The position numbers and the translations under genes are program-made. 64,000 nt of DNA from Rugalucina vietnamica (lineage: Eukaryota > Mollusca > Bivalvia > Lucinida > Lucinidae). Positions 54,716 through 64,000 of this stretch are shown piece after piece. The first letter of the stretch is position 1, and every line of letters starts with the position of its first letter. The stretch lies in the NCBI GenBank assembly GCA_964017185.1, contig OZ024874.1, positions 12,829,957-12,893,956 on the forward strand, given 5' to 3'. The notes under the pieces were generated by a model. It did no database searches and was not told the origin of the DNA. It was given only the letters and a program-made list of their open reading frames with translations.

Positions 54716-55730
54716 GAAAAATCTTGATAATTATACAGATTTACAATACATGAACATACATTTTTGTCAGGGAAACTGAAAGGGAGACAAAATAAAATAA
54801 CATTTTAACTACATTCCTACATACACTAATTATATTTAAAATCTCAACACAGGCACAAAAGAAATGATGGTCAATGCTACGAAAAGAAAAGGCCAATACA
54901 ATTTAAACATCACCGAACATATCAGTGTGAAAAGGAAGATGACACCCTGTAGCTCTTTTCCCACAAGGTAGCACAAGTACTACAATGTGTATATAAATCA
55001 TGACCCTGTGGTGACCTTGACATATTTTGCAGCAAGGTCAACATAAGTCGCCTATGCATTTGAATGGGAAAAACTGTTAAAATGTCAATCAAAGGGAAAA
55101 CCTTGTAGGAAATGGGCAGTAGGACTGAATATCAATGATTCAGAAAAGAAATGGACAACAGGGGCACATCTGCCCCCACCCCAGGGCAACATACATGTAT
55201 ATTACCATAATATCAAACTTCTTCTCTGAAACTGCTTGGCCAATCAAAGCCAAATTTTATATGAAGCATCTATAGGAAGGGGGAACCAATGTGTATATAC
55301 ATGTAAATAATCCAGGTCACATGACCAAGATGGCCGTCATGCCCATATATGATAAAAAAAACCCTTCAAAAATCTTCTCCGGAACTGGTTTACCGATTTC
55401 AGCGAAACTTTGCATGAAGCATCGATGACTCAAGTACTGCAATGTGTATATAAATCATGACCCTGCGATGACTTTGACCTATTTTAGTGTCATAGGGTCA
55501 GTAAATTCTAAAATCTATTTTAGTATATATTAGCATTTACGTCCCCTTTATGTCCTATATTATGGCGCAGAATTCCAGACATTTTACAGGAACTTGTATA
55601 TGGCACTTCAGGAAATTAGTAGGTATTACATACTTAGGTAGCGTAGTTAGTCTTGGCCAGTATATGTAGATAGGTAGTTTTAGTGGTATTGTTATGTAAT
55701 ACTTGATACTAACAAGCGTTCACGCATGTA

Positions 55731-58263
55731 CAGTGGTGTTATGGCTAAAAACCCAAATTAGCCGTTTTAACGGCTAATTTGTAAACGGCTAATTGTAAAA
55801 TTTCGCGGCGAAATTGTGTGTAAAATAAAAGTCAGCGCGGAATTTCGCCGCGAAATTCCGCGAAAAAAGTTTACCTGTTATTACGCATAAAAATCAATTG
55901 ACCGGTGTTTCGCGGCGAAAAAGACGACAGTCACACATTTTTCTTGTTGTTTAAATAATATTTTAAATTGAATGTTTTTATTTCATTTAAGTTGTATCAA
56001 TATTTTGTTTACTTCTCAATTTTGTATAATTATCGTTTTAGTCCCGACAGTCACAACAGTTTTATTGTTTAAATTTCATTTTAATTTGTATGCATTTATT
56101 ACTTTTCAAGTCGTATAAATATTTCGTTTTCTTTTCAATTTTGTATAATTATCGTGTTTTATTTGTGTCTCAACTACTTTGAAGTTTCTGAGACCCTGAT
56201 TATTGGCTTTGTGTGTTTATTTTCATGCTTCTTTTTCAGATTAATCAGACTTACCCGATAATATTAGATCCTCCTATTATCTAGCTTAATTAATAGAAAA
56301 GAGCTCATAGCGGCGCTAGCAATTTTCATGGTATGATTGTCCACAGATTTGTTTGTTTGTATTGAGGCTGGACGTCCCAGTCACCAAATGTCTGGACGGA
56401 GCTACCGTTTCCTGGGTTTTAAGTAGTACTGTGGGTAATCAATGTGCATTGCTCAAGGACACAACACGGTTTCGCCAGTGCGGATCGAACTCAGGACCTC
56501 TCGATTCGGAGTCTGATGCACTACAACTATGCCACCGCGATCCCAACCCACATATTAATACAAGTCTTTGGATTCAACATGATGAAGCAATCGGCTTTAA
56601 CTCTGTTTTAGACATTTAATCGCCTATGGTTAATGACACTGCTAAAAAGCATCAATGATTTTCGATTACGTCAAGTGGATGCCGTTTAGTTGAAATCAAT
56701 TTAGTCGAAACGACTTTTGGTCGCATACGACCTCCACCGGGTCGATACGATATTCGGTCGAATACGAGCAATACAGCAACGTACATGTACAAAATTGTGT
56801 CCAAATTGTCGATTTTTGCTAACCGTTTTGAGTTAAACAGCGTATTGTGTTCCTTCCAAAATCCTCATGTACGGATGGCTTACATGCATATCGAATGACA
56901 AAACCTCATTATATACAAGGCGCAATACACTAGAAAAGGGAAGATACTGTGTTTAAAACAAAGTACTGACGTCATTATATGAAGTTTTCAGTTTATTTTT
57001 GAACACATATATACAATAAGGGCCGTGTACGCACCGTGGCAATATGAGCGCATGCCGCATTAGATTAATAAGAACAAAGTTGAGCGCAGAAGCCTAGTGG
57101 TGGATTAAAGGAATTGACCGGAATCTAAATGTCCTGTGTTCGATTCCTCCTATATTCGTTGGGTTTCGTACTTGAGCAAAACCGGTATACATGTATTACC
57201 CTGAAAGTGTTGTCACCACGGGACTGTTGACTGTTAAAATAATCTTCGCTAGTTGTACTTCTACAAGGCAAGTATAATGTATAAATCGATATGATTGCAA
57301 TTAGTCTTATGCTGGCATTCATAGAGGGTGCCCAAATGTCAATATGCCTCTTTTTGTTTTGTCGTTTCTACATGATTGAGCTCAAATTAAGTTATCGTAG
57401 TTCAGGAAAATTTACTAAAAAGAAAGTAAGGATTCTGTTTATTTAGCATTACCCTTTAGACAATGTTTGTGCTACAAAACAAGGCACAAAGTTAGATGGC
57501 CCCTGCCTATTGGGACCTAAACAAATATATAGGCTGCTTGTCCCTCCAGGCAAAACTTATAAGCTATTGACTGATCATCTGATTACTGGTTTACCGCTCA
57601 AGTCTGTGCCTGCCTAGGAAAAATGGTTTCAAGTGAAACCATCCATACATATAAGCAGTATTGGCTTAGAGGGATCGTTATATTTCAAACACGTCCCATA
57701 AAATGGGGGCAGCGTCCCGACATGACCATTGCTGTTGATAGGACGTAAAGCATTTATTCAAACAAACAAACAACAAAGTTAGATTCAACGAGCTGGCGCA
57801 TTACGTTATAATTATTTTCGTTAATCCGTGATTTCGCTATCGTTCCACGTACGATAAAACATTAGCAAAGTCGCGTTATGCACGTTTTTCATTTCTATAC
57901 ATGTATAATCGTACATATTATGTGCACGTAAATAAAGATCTATACATGGAACAGATGAATCATAGTGTTGCCATTAAATTAAAAATTAATTATTTTATGT
58001 TAACATTTTACAGGTATTTCGCCGTGTTTCGCGGCGAAATAGGAAATTTCAACTTACCTGTTGTAAACGTTAAAAAACAAATTTCGCCGCGAAACACGGC
58101 GGAATTTCACCGCGAAAATCGGATTTTCGCGGCGAAAAAAATAACCGATTAAACGTTTAAATTTTTTCTTGGCCGGTGAAATTTCGCGGTGGTTTCGCCG
58201 CGAAAAATCACAAGTGATCAGCGCGAACTGTGCAAAAGTGGGTTTTTAGCCATAACACCACTG
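55731..58263. mobile_element. TA-flanked element with TTTCGCGGCGAAA palindrome clusters
   Basis: A perfect inverted end of about 25 bp starts CAGTGGTGTTATGGC and continues TAAAAACCCA. TA borders both sides (55729-55730 and 58264-58265). Palindromes of the type TTTCGCGGCGAAA or AATTTCGCCGCGAAATT crowd the first 200 bp and the last 250 bp (for example 55800, 55838, 55908; 58018, 58030, 58082, 58125, 58193). The AT-rich middle has no gene and contains a SINE at 56363-56547. Confidence 0.8.
56363..56547 (-). mobile_element. SINE, second type, minus strand
   Basis: On the minus strand: GGTGGCATAGTTGTAGTGC (A-box-like), CCTGAGTTCGATCCGC (B box) and GTGTTGTGTCCTTGAGCAATG. Matches 19812-19956. Confidence 0.7.
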
Positions 58264-58717
58264 TAACAGTTCTTTGCATTTGCCATTTACGATACTTTTG
58301 AACAAGTTCGTTTTTCTTGTTATATTTGGAATTTCAATCATAATTATATTATTTCATATAATTACAGGCGTTTGCCTTTATACGAATCCACGGGAAGAGT
58401 AGAACAAATATCACAATCTACCAAACTAGCCCGTTGACATTAGGGCAAGGTCAACATGGGTCGCCTATGCATTTGAATCGGTAAAACTGTTAAAATGTCA
58501 TTTGAAGGGAATTTGGACAGGATATTGAGTATTTAAAAAGAAAATGGCCCCAGGGTTTTCCATAATATTATTGGTATATACAGCAGATCTCAGGTGAGCG
58601 TATGGTCCTCTGGTTCTTTCTGGCCTCTAAATTCTCAGAGGGGCAATGACCCCCAAAATTTTCAAATATTTTATAATGAAGTAAATGTCCCCCAAATTCC
58701 CAAGTGTTTTAAAAAAA

Positions 58718-58950
58718 TGAGCCATCTCGTGGAAAAACCAACGTGGTTTCCGAACAGGTCCGACACAAACCGGCCTGTACAGTCACAGAAAAGAGCTACA
58801 AGCTTGAAATTTCAGATTTAAGTAGAAGAGGAATTGTACTATCCGAGTAGCGAAAACAAAGGCGCTGATCAGCTTCGCGGTTACCGCGAAGCTGATCTGC
58901 GTCTTTGTTTTCGCCTATGCAGATTGTTGGTTTTCCCATGAGGCGGCTCA
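58718..58950. mobile_element. Palindromic MITE, family 1 (copy 13)
   Basis: TGAGCCATCTCGTGG to CATGAGGCGGCTCA, with the perfect hairpin GATCAGCTTCGCGG-TTA-CCGCGAAGCTGATC. Confidence 0.85.
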
Positions 58951-59146
58951 AATGTCCCCTGGGAGATGACAGTAGTCATACATTGGTCTTCTAAATCGAA
59001 ATTCCAAGGGAAAGCCTTGAGAATATCTAAAAGCATTGGGTGTGTTTTAATTATGACACCTCTAGGTCGTCTAGATTCTATACCAAAATTCTCAAGACCA
59101 AAGAGCTAGCCTCCAAAGGCTCAAGTTTGATGTTAGATACGCAAAT

Positions 59147-59380
59147 GAGCCGCCTCATGAGAAAACCAACAATTTGGGTTTCCGACAAGGTCTGACACAA
59201 ACCGGGCTGTACAGTCAAAGAAAAAGGCTAGAAGCTTGAAATTTCGGATTTAAGTAGAAGAGGGATTGTACTATCCGAGTAGCGAAAACAAAGGCGCTGA
59301 TCAGCTGTGCAGTTACTGCACAGCTGATCTGTCTTTGTTTTCGCATATGCAGACTGTTGGTCTTCCCATGCAGCGGCTCA
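59147..59380. mobile_element. Palindromic MITE, family 1 (copy 14), variant hairpin
   Basis: TGAGCCGCCTCATGAG to CATGCAGCGGCTCA. The centre is GATCAGCTGTGCAG-TTA-CTGCACAGCTGATC: both arms changed together compared with other copies. Confidence 0.85.
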
Positions 59381-59556
59381 ATTACTAGTCAGCAGCTCTT
59401 ATGGAGAGGATTTGACAAAAAAGCCCAATATATCAAGATGATGAATATCTTTTTATTTTCAACAATATATGAAAACTTCAAGTAAAGCAAAGGAAATGAT
59501 GTTTGCTCTGCAATCACTGAAGACGCCAGTTAGACGCTGCATTATACATCTGGGGA

Positions 59557-59748
59557 CCCAGTTGTTCAAAATTAACAACATCGTTAGTTAATATTACAAA
59601 TACACCGTTATTTTTGTTGAAAAATGTGAGAATCCTATGCATTGCAAAGAATTCTCACATTTTTCAACAAAAAATAACTGAAGTCGATATAGTTAACAAA
59701 TTGAGGGCTAACGGCAGAGTTAAGCTAACAAAGTTTTGAACAACTGGG
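59557..59748. mobile_element. Palindromic MITE (CCCAGTTGTTCAAAA ends)
   Basis: Outer ends CCCAGTTGTTCAAAA / TTTTGAACAACTGGG. An inner pair, TTGTTGAAAAATGTGAGAAT and its inverse, surrounds CCTATGCATTGCAAAG. Confidence 0.8.
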
Positions 59749-61480
59749 CCCTGATCTGAAACTGCAATACTTACAGATAATGAAATATCCCTAAAATAGG
59801 ATATAAAGGTTAAGAACATAATTTGTTTAAGGCTTAAACAAAATATGTGTACGAGTCATGTCCTGATGGAGCCACGTTATTGTTGTTGTTTCGTAGAGTT
59901 CCGCCGTTGACTTATCGACACACCCGGTAAAACTGGTAAAATGGAGGATTTTTGGATAAAAGTGTTTCACTATTATCTTGGCACGTAACTTTCTGGGCAC
60001 TTAAACAGTACTGTAATCAAATTGATCTTCTTATGATGGGCCGAGGCGTAGTAATTCGTCGTAATGTCTGGCTAGGTCCTCAAGAGGGAACACAAATTGA
60101 AAAACAAGTATTGATATATAGTCTATATTGACTTATGCATCATTCTTTCAGTCATACTGAGACTTCATAGACTATTAAGGTCTATTAACTATTCTATTAA
60201 TACTTTGTACTCTTGACTCAAGTGTTGAACAACTCTTTGATGTATTTACCGATCCTTTTTATGGAATTTAATATCTAATTTCAAGTCTCTTTTTAATTTA
60301 CAAAGCTTTTTGGAGGTTTTTAATTATTCTAGAATTTGTAAAATGTTCATATGCCAGGCTTAATGTCCAAATGAAGGGAGGCTACACACCTACTGCTTTG
60401 ACTTTAGACTAAAAGAGTTGCTTCCCTTGTACACAGTGCAAAAGTGAAAGTAGCCTGGCTATCGATTGACGTTTTTGACTTTTTGACCTTTTGATCTTCC
60501 GATCAGAGTTGATGATCAACACGCTTGAGCGAGCTCTATATATAGGCTTGACCAGCCAATCAAATGCCAGAACGCAAGGGGAAAATTTCTATGCACCAAT
60601 CATTGCAGGGATAGAGTTTAGATTTTTCTATCCAGTGTAGAAAATAATGGCGGACATCTATTCAGTTTGGGATTTTGACGCCAGGTTTTGAAATAAATAC
60701 TGGAAATTCTTGATCTATCCCAGTCTTAAAATGAAGCTTGGACAATTTAGAAATGGGATAGACTAGTGGGACTTTATAAAATGGATTAAAATAATGGGGA
60801 TTTGGAGGTAAGATTTTCTGACAAGAGTATAGATTTTCTATACTTTTCAAAACATGGCGCCTTCCGAACTTCTTCTGGCAAAACTTTAAATGTCTTACAC
60901 AAGAATCTTTCCTAGTATGTTTGATATCAGCAAAAAGCTCAGAAACTGCTCTTGCAGGAGGAAGGAATGGCAAAAACCAAAACTGTCGGAGATTCTGTCA
61001 ACTTCAAAGAAACTTTGACGGACGCTGACAGACGCTCGGACGAATTCGATAAAAGATAGTTCCTTCTCCGAAAATTCCAGCTCTTTTAGAAAGCAACAGA
61101 CCGCAATAAATGACCCCATTTATCGCGTAAATTCTTATTCGCTACAACATTTAATCGGACATTGTTTATGACAGACCATCTGAAATACTCGTATCGAGTA
61201 TGTTTACAAAAGGAAAGAAACTTGTGTTCGTATGTTACCTAAGTTCGTCATTGCTTATTTGGTTTGATTAAGAGCAGTAATAGCCACAGATATTACATTC
61301 TCCCCCCCTTTAAATATTATACTCCGGTATAATGAAATATTGAAAATTTGACTTAAATAGGGAATGGAAAGACAATTTAAGTGAACAACTTATCAAGGAC
61401 TCGATCATTTTTTCTTTAGCTGGAGGGGTCAGCAGAACGACCCTCAATGATCGCTTCATAAATTCAATTTTATACTTAAA
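59749..61480. other. No gene seen
   Basis: Minus-strand frames of 74 and 103 codons at about 60660-61119 have no recognisable domain. The short GC-richer stretch near 60470-60660 (TCTATATATAGGC, then AAAATAATGGCGG) could be a promoter, but nothing downstream supports a gene. Confidence 0.35.
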
Positions 61481-61491
61481 CACAATTTGCT

Positions 61492-61608
61492 GCGGGGGAC
61501 AGCTTCACGTCCCCGATCAGTTCCATTCAAGCAGCTGCCGGGGACAGCATCACGTCCCCGGTATTTAAATGTTCCACCCTGCTGTGGGGGACAGCGTCAC
61601 ATCCCCCT
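61492..61608 (-). repeat. Three hairpin-bearing direct repeats after the zinc-finger gene
   Basis: GGGGACAGC(T/A/G)TCAC(G/A)TCCCC occurs near 61496, 61541 and 61588. Each copy is preceded by a TGC(C/G/T)G(G/C/T) stretch and can fold as a stem of GGGGAC with GTCCCC (third copy GGGGAC/ATCCCC). They start within 20 bp of the stop codon at 61622 and would lie in the 3'UTR of the minus-strand gene. Confidence 0.75.
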
Positions 61609-61621
61609 AGAATTTATGTAT

Positions 61622-63007
61622 TCACTTTTCAAGGCGCAGCCTTATCCCAGCACCATTAATCGATCTGATCATGGAGTCCAGCTCGTTTTCTCTGTCCCGT
61701 GCCGCGTTTTCAAACATCTTTAAAACTCTCATGTCATTGTCCTTTTCAGTCGCGATGTCCCGGAGTTGAACATAATTTCCATGTCTCATCCCAGATTTTG
61801 CCGTCTGCTGGCGAGGTGCTGAGCCTGGTAATGCTAGAAAATTGTACCTGTCCAATAAGTCCTTCTTGGATGATACAGGAAACCCCGACAGGTCGGAGTC
61901 CAACAGCGCACTCGCGTGTTCAAAACACTGAAGTTTTCTCTCAGCTGTGAATGTGCGCCATCCCCGAGGTGGCCACTTCAAGGATGTCTGGCGTCCCTGG
62001 AGTGTGACCACCTCGTCCTGGTCCCAGTTCCGGCGTGCTGGGGGAATCAAAGGCATGACACCCCAGGAGAGGAGGTCCCTGGCCTGCTGTTGTGGCGTCT
62101 TGGGTGGTGGTGGCAATGACGGCGGTTGAATCTTTGGAGCTGAAGGTCCAGATGCCGGGGTCTGTGTCACGGGAGCTATTGGCAGGCATGGTTGGGTGGC
62201 CTTGGGAAATGGATGGGGTAGCCTCCCCGGTTCTGGCTTAATGGTCAAGATACAGTCAATAAACATGGCTGAGATCTGTGTCAGTTGGCTGGCCTTTCTG
62301 GACAGTTCCTCGTGGAGGGCCCCAGTTACCGTAGTAAAAGTCCCGGTGGGCCTTGCACGGCGGTTGACCACGGATCTCTTCAAAGTTTCCATCCTGTTCA
62401 TGTCCTGTCTAACACTGGAGTTCAGCTTCACAATGAAGTAGGCACTTCCCTGAATAATATCAAGCTCTATCCCATCCTCCCCTACGAGAAATTGGTTGGC
62501 CACCAAATCCGCCACCATCTCCGGCCTGGTAGGACTGTATGGGGGGGCCTCATCTCCCCTGGCAGGACTCCGTGGATCCACTCCGGAGGGCTCTTCCCTT
62601 GTAGGGGTAGCGTCACCCAATGCCCAGCCTTGCTTCCACTCCTGGAGTGAACGGGAGGAGCTTGGTGTTACAGATGTCCAACTCTTCACTGCCTCCATGG
62701 CCTGGATCGCCTCTTGTGATGATGGAGGGGTGGGAGTGATGATTCTTGCATAATCCTTAGGAAACATAGCCAGGTAAAAGCCATTGCCGTCAGAGAAGAA
62801 TTTGTCCCCGAAGAGCTTGTCAAATGCGTGTTTTGTCGCTACATGCCTCTTCAAGTCCCCGACCCGATTACTGGTTTTCTCCCCGTCATAACACCATGGA
62901 CACAGTACCCTAAGCCGGAGGTGGTTCGAGCTTCCGATGTGGGCTCTCAGCTCTTTCCTGGTTGCGAAGGTGCTGGGGCACAGCCAACATTGGGATATGG
63001 AAGACAT
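61622..63007 (-). CDS. Intronless protein with two C2H2-like fingers, function unknown
   Basis: A 461-aa frame from ATG 63007. Residues 7-29 are a C2H2-like finger (Cys7, Cys10, His23, His29). Residues 36-60 are a second (Cys36, Cys39, His55, His60), with RVGDLKRHVATKH typical of a finger helix. Then come FFSDGNGFYLAMFPKDYARI and LQEWKQGWALG. The middle is Pro/Ser-rich, 215-260 is polar and possibly helical, a Pro-rich linker (SAPKIQPPSLPPPPKTPQQQ) follows, and the C-terminus is charged and helical (VLKMFENAARDRENELD). I do not recognise a named family. An intronless gene of this kind in a repeat-rich region could be a transposon-associated or recently duplicated ORF, or a lineage-specific gene. 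The region is clearly GC-richer than its surroundings. Overlapping frames on the plus strand are shadows. Confidence 0.7.
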   Translation of the reverse strand: MSSISQCWLCPSTFATRKELRAHIGSSNHLRLRVLCPWCYDGEKTSNRVGDLKRHVATKHAFDKLFGDKFFSDGNGFYLAMFPKDYARIITPTPPSSQEAIQAMEAVKSWTSVTPSSSRSLQEWKQGWALGDATPTREEPSGVDPRSPARGDEAPPYSPTRPEMVADLVANQFLVGEDGIELDIIQGSAYFIVKLNSSVRQDMNRMETLKRSVVNRRARPTGTFTTVTGALHEELSRKASQLTQISAMFIDCILTIKPEPGRLPHPFPKATQPCLPIAPVTQTPASGPSAPKIQPPSLPPPPKTPQQQARDLLSWGVMPLIPPARRNWDQDEVVTLQGRQTSLKWPPRGWRTFTAERKLQCFEHASALLDSDLSGFPVSSKKDLLDRYNFLALPGSAPRQQTAKSGMRHGNYVQLRDIATEKDNDMRVLKMFENAARDRENELDSMIRSINGAGIRLRLEK

Positions 63008-64000
63008 TCTGAAGATATAACATGGGAATGTTCTAAGACGATGAATTTTCTATAAGCTTGAGGACCTTGCCGCCGTCCGTTTTCCGTCGTAAACATGGTG
63101 TGTATTTTGTAATTTCATTTTTTTATCAACTGTCCATGTAATACCTGTAGTTTTCTTACAGTCATTTTAAATTTCAGTCTATGGTAAAAGAGTCATTTCA
63201 TTACTGGATATACTAATCTTGCTTCTCATTGTATTTCAGTTACACTGCAGATTCCCTAGAACCTTACATTTAATATTAATTTCTATCTCGTTTCAGGTAT
63301 GTCTATCACACAGTCAACAGTCTTAACACTTGCCCGAGCTGGGGGTAAAACCTATCAAGTGCTCATGTATCCTAGAGTGAAGAATATACACTACAGTGGC
63401 GTCTCTGGTTGATCAGGCCAAATCCCACCGTCATTTAGATTTACATATCCCTACCATGCATGGATTTTTTTCGTCACGCAGTTAACAGAAATCATACTTC
63501 AATTGTTCATTTATTTACTTTATATCCAGTCAAAGGGAGACAACTTCACTTTACCACAGTCACATTTACAGTTCTGAACTACCATGCTAGCATAGACTTT
63601 AGGTTTAGACAGATTTCAGCTACAGAATGCCACACAGTACCTGTTAGAATTAAGCTGCTGACCCCTATCACATGTACTTAATAATTAGAATTTTCTGTGC
63701 TATTACTGCCCCTTTATATTACATTTATACCACAAATTTGCTCGAAACAATGCATTCACACAATTATGCAACAAAATGGCAAAAATTTAACAATTAACTT
63801 GAAATTTCAACCCTAAACTTACAGTTAAGAACAATAATTAATGTAAATGACATTTTAAGCATGTGAAATTTGCTTATAAGTTTGTTGAAAATATTCATAA
63901 AATCAGTCACTGTCTGAAGTTCAATCAACATTATTACCCAACCTACTATATAAAGAGAAATTAAACATTTCAGGCTGTTTTTTTAAACAATTTCAGTAAA
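63008..64000. other. No gene seen
   Basis: Upstream side of the zinc-finger frame, then AT-rich sequence. GCCGCCGTCCGTTTTCCGTCG near 63070 may belong to a promoter or 5'UTR of the minus-strand gene; this is a guess. Confidence 0.35.

Larger units (their letters stand above)
55488..58439. mobile_element. DNA transposon with TTAG duplication, carrying a nested element
   Basis: The ends are TGTCATAGGGTCAGT and the imperfect inverse ACTAGCCCGTTGACA. TTAG borders both sides (55484-55487 and 58440-58443), a perfect 4-bp duplication. Without the inner element (55731-58263) only about 420 bp remain, so it is a MITE-sized non-autonomous element. Confidence 0.7.
54955..58598 (-). mobile_element. Pearl-like element, third family, minus strand, split by nested insertions
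   Basis: On the minus strand it matches the element at 15484-16639 (GCCCATTTCCTGCAAG; GGCCATCTTGGTCATGTGAC; GTTGACCTTGC). 54955-55487 and 58444-58598 are two parts of one copy: ATTTTAG at 55481-55487 continues as GGCAAGGTCAACATGGGTCGCC at 58444. The inserted block is 55488-58439. The end near 58590 has the CAGGTGAGC terminal motif. Confidence 0.7.

Noticed and set aside
60662-61119. Two minus-strand frames of 74 and 103 codons
   Set aside because: They overlap in different frames, are Phe/Ser/Leu-rich without domain patterns, and have no splice or start support.
62285-62650. 121-codon plus-strand frame and neighbouring plus-strand frames
   Set aside because: GC-rich shadows of the 461-aa minus-strand gene.

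Overview
The window is a repeat-rich piece of a metazoan nuclear genome, most likely a bivalve mollusc. This is an inference from three things. First, there are pearl-like elements: tandem core repeats followed by an ACGG-type tetranucleotide tract between inverted ends, a type described from bivalves. Second, there are B-box/coiled-coil/NHL-type genes of the kind expanded in bivalves. Third, there are many V-domain and tRNA-derived SINEs, palindromic MITEs and CR1/Jockey-type LINEs. I see no prokaryotic or organellar features. The species cannot be named from the sequence alone.

Layout. 1-12,700: almost gene-free, with a MITE carrying TGACGTCA in its ends (1901-3070), a decayed LINE reverse transcriptase (3312-4450), a SINE (6855-7018) and a pearl-like element (8434-9276). 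12,741-14,060: the 5' part of a TRIM-like gene (two B-boxes, coiled coil, half a propeller). The rest of that propeller lies at 32,836-33,222, so the gene is split almost to the codon by about 18.8 kb of mobile DNA. That insert holds a remnant Crypton/DUF3504-like exon (19,073-19,355), two head-to-tail pearl-like elements with 147-bp core units (22,537-24,487), several MITEs, and a well-preserved CR1-like LINE (about 27,480-32,805). The LINE is itself interrupted by a 1.76-kb non-autonomous transposon (28,225-29,986). 36,785-38,515: an intact 576-aa paralogue of the split gene, which lacks the first B-box.

39,760-50,224 (minus strand): the most interesting locus. Five exons joined by GT-AG introns in compatible phases predict an 843-aa protein. 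It has a low-complexity, SUMO-site-bearing N-terminus, a small conserved domain, and a HECT-like ubiquitin-ligase domain with no cysteine at the catalytic position. In its last intron, on the same strand, sits a 436-487-aa gene derived from a Crypton-type tyrosine recombinase (DUF3504 family). Its exon ends in a donor of the same phase, so it could splice onto the same HECT-like exon and give a 799-aa hybrid.

50,300-61,500: repeats only, including a nest of a SINE inside a TA-flanked element rich in TTTCGCGGCGAAA palindromes, inside a TTAG-flanked element, inside a pearl-like element (54,955-58,598). 61,622-63,007 (minus strand): an intronless 461-aa protein with two C2H2-like fingers, followed by three GGGGAC/GTCCCC hairpin repeats. 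At least 14 copies of one roughly 235-bp palindromic MITE and 7 copies of a second family are scattered through the window, some of them nested in each other.
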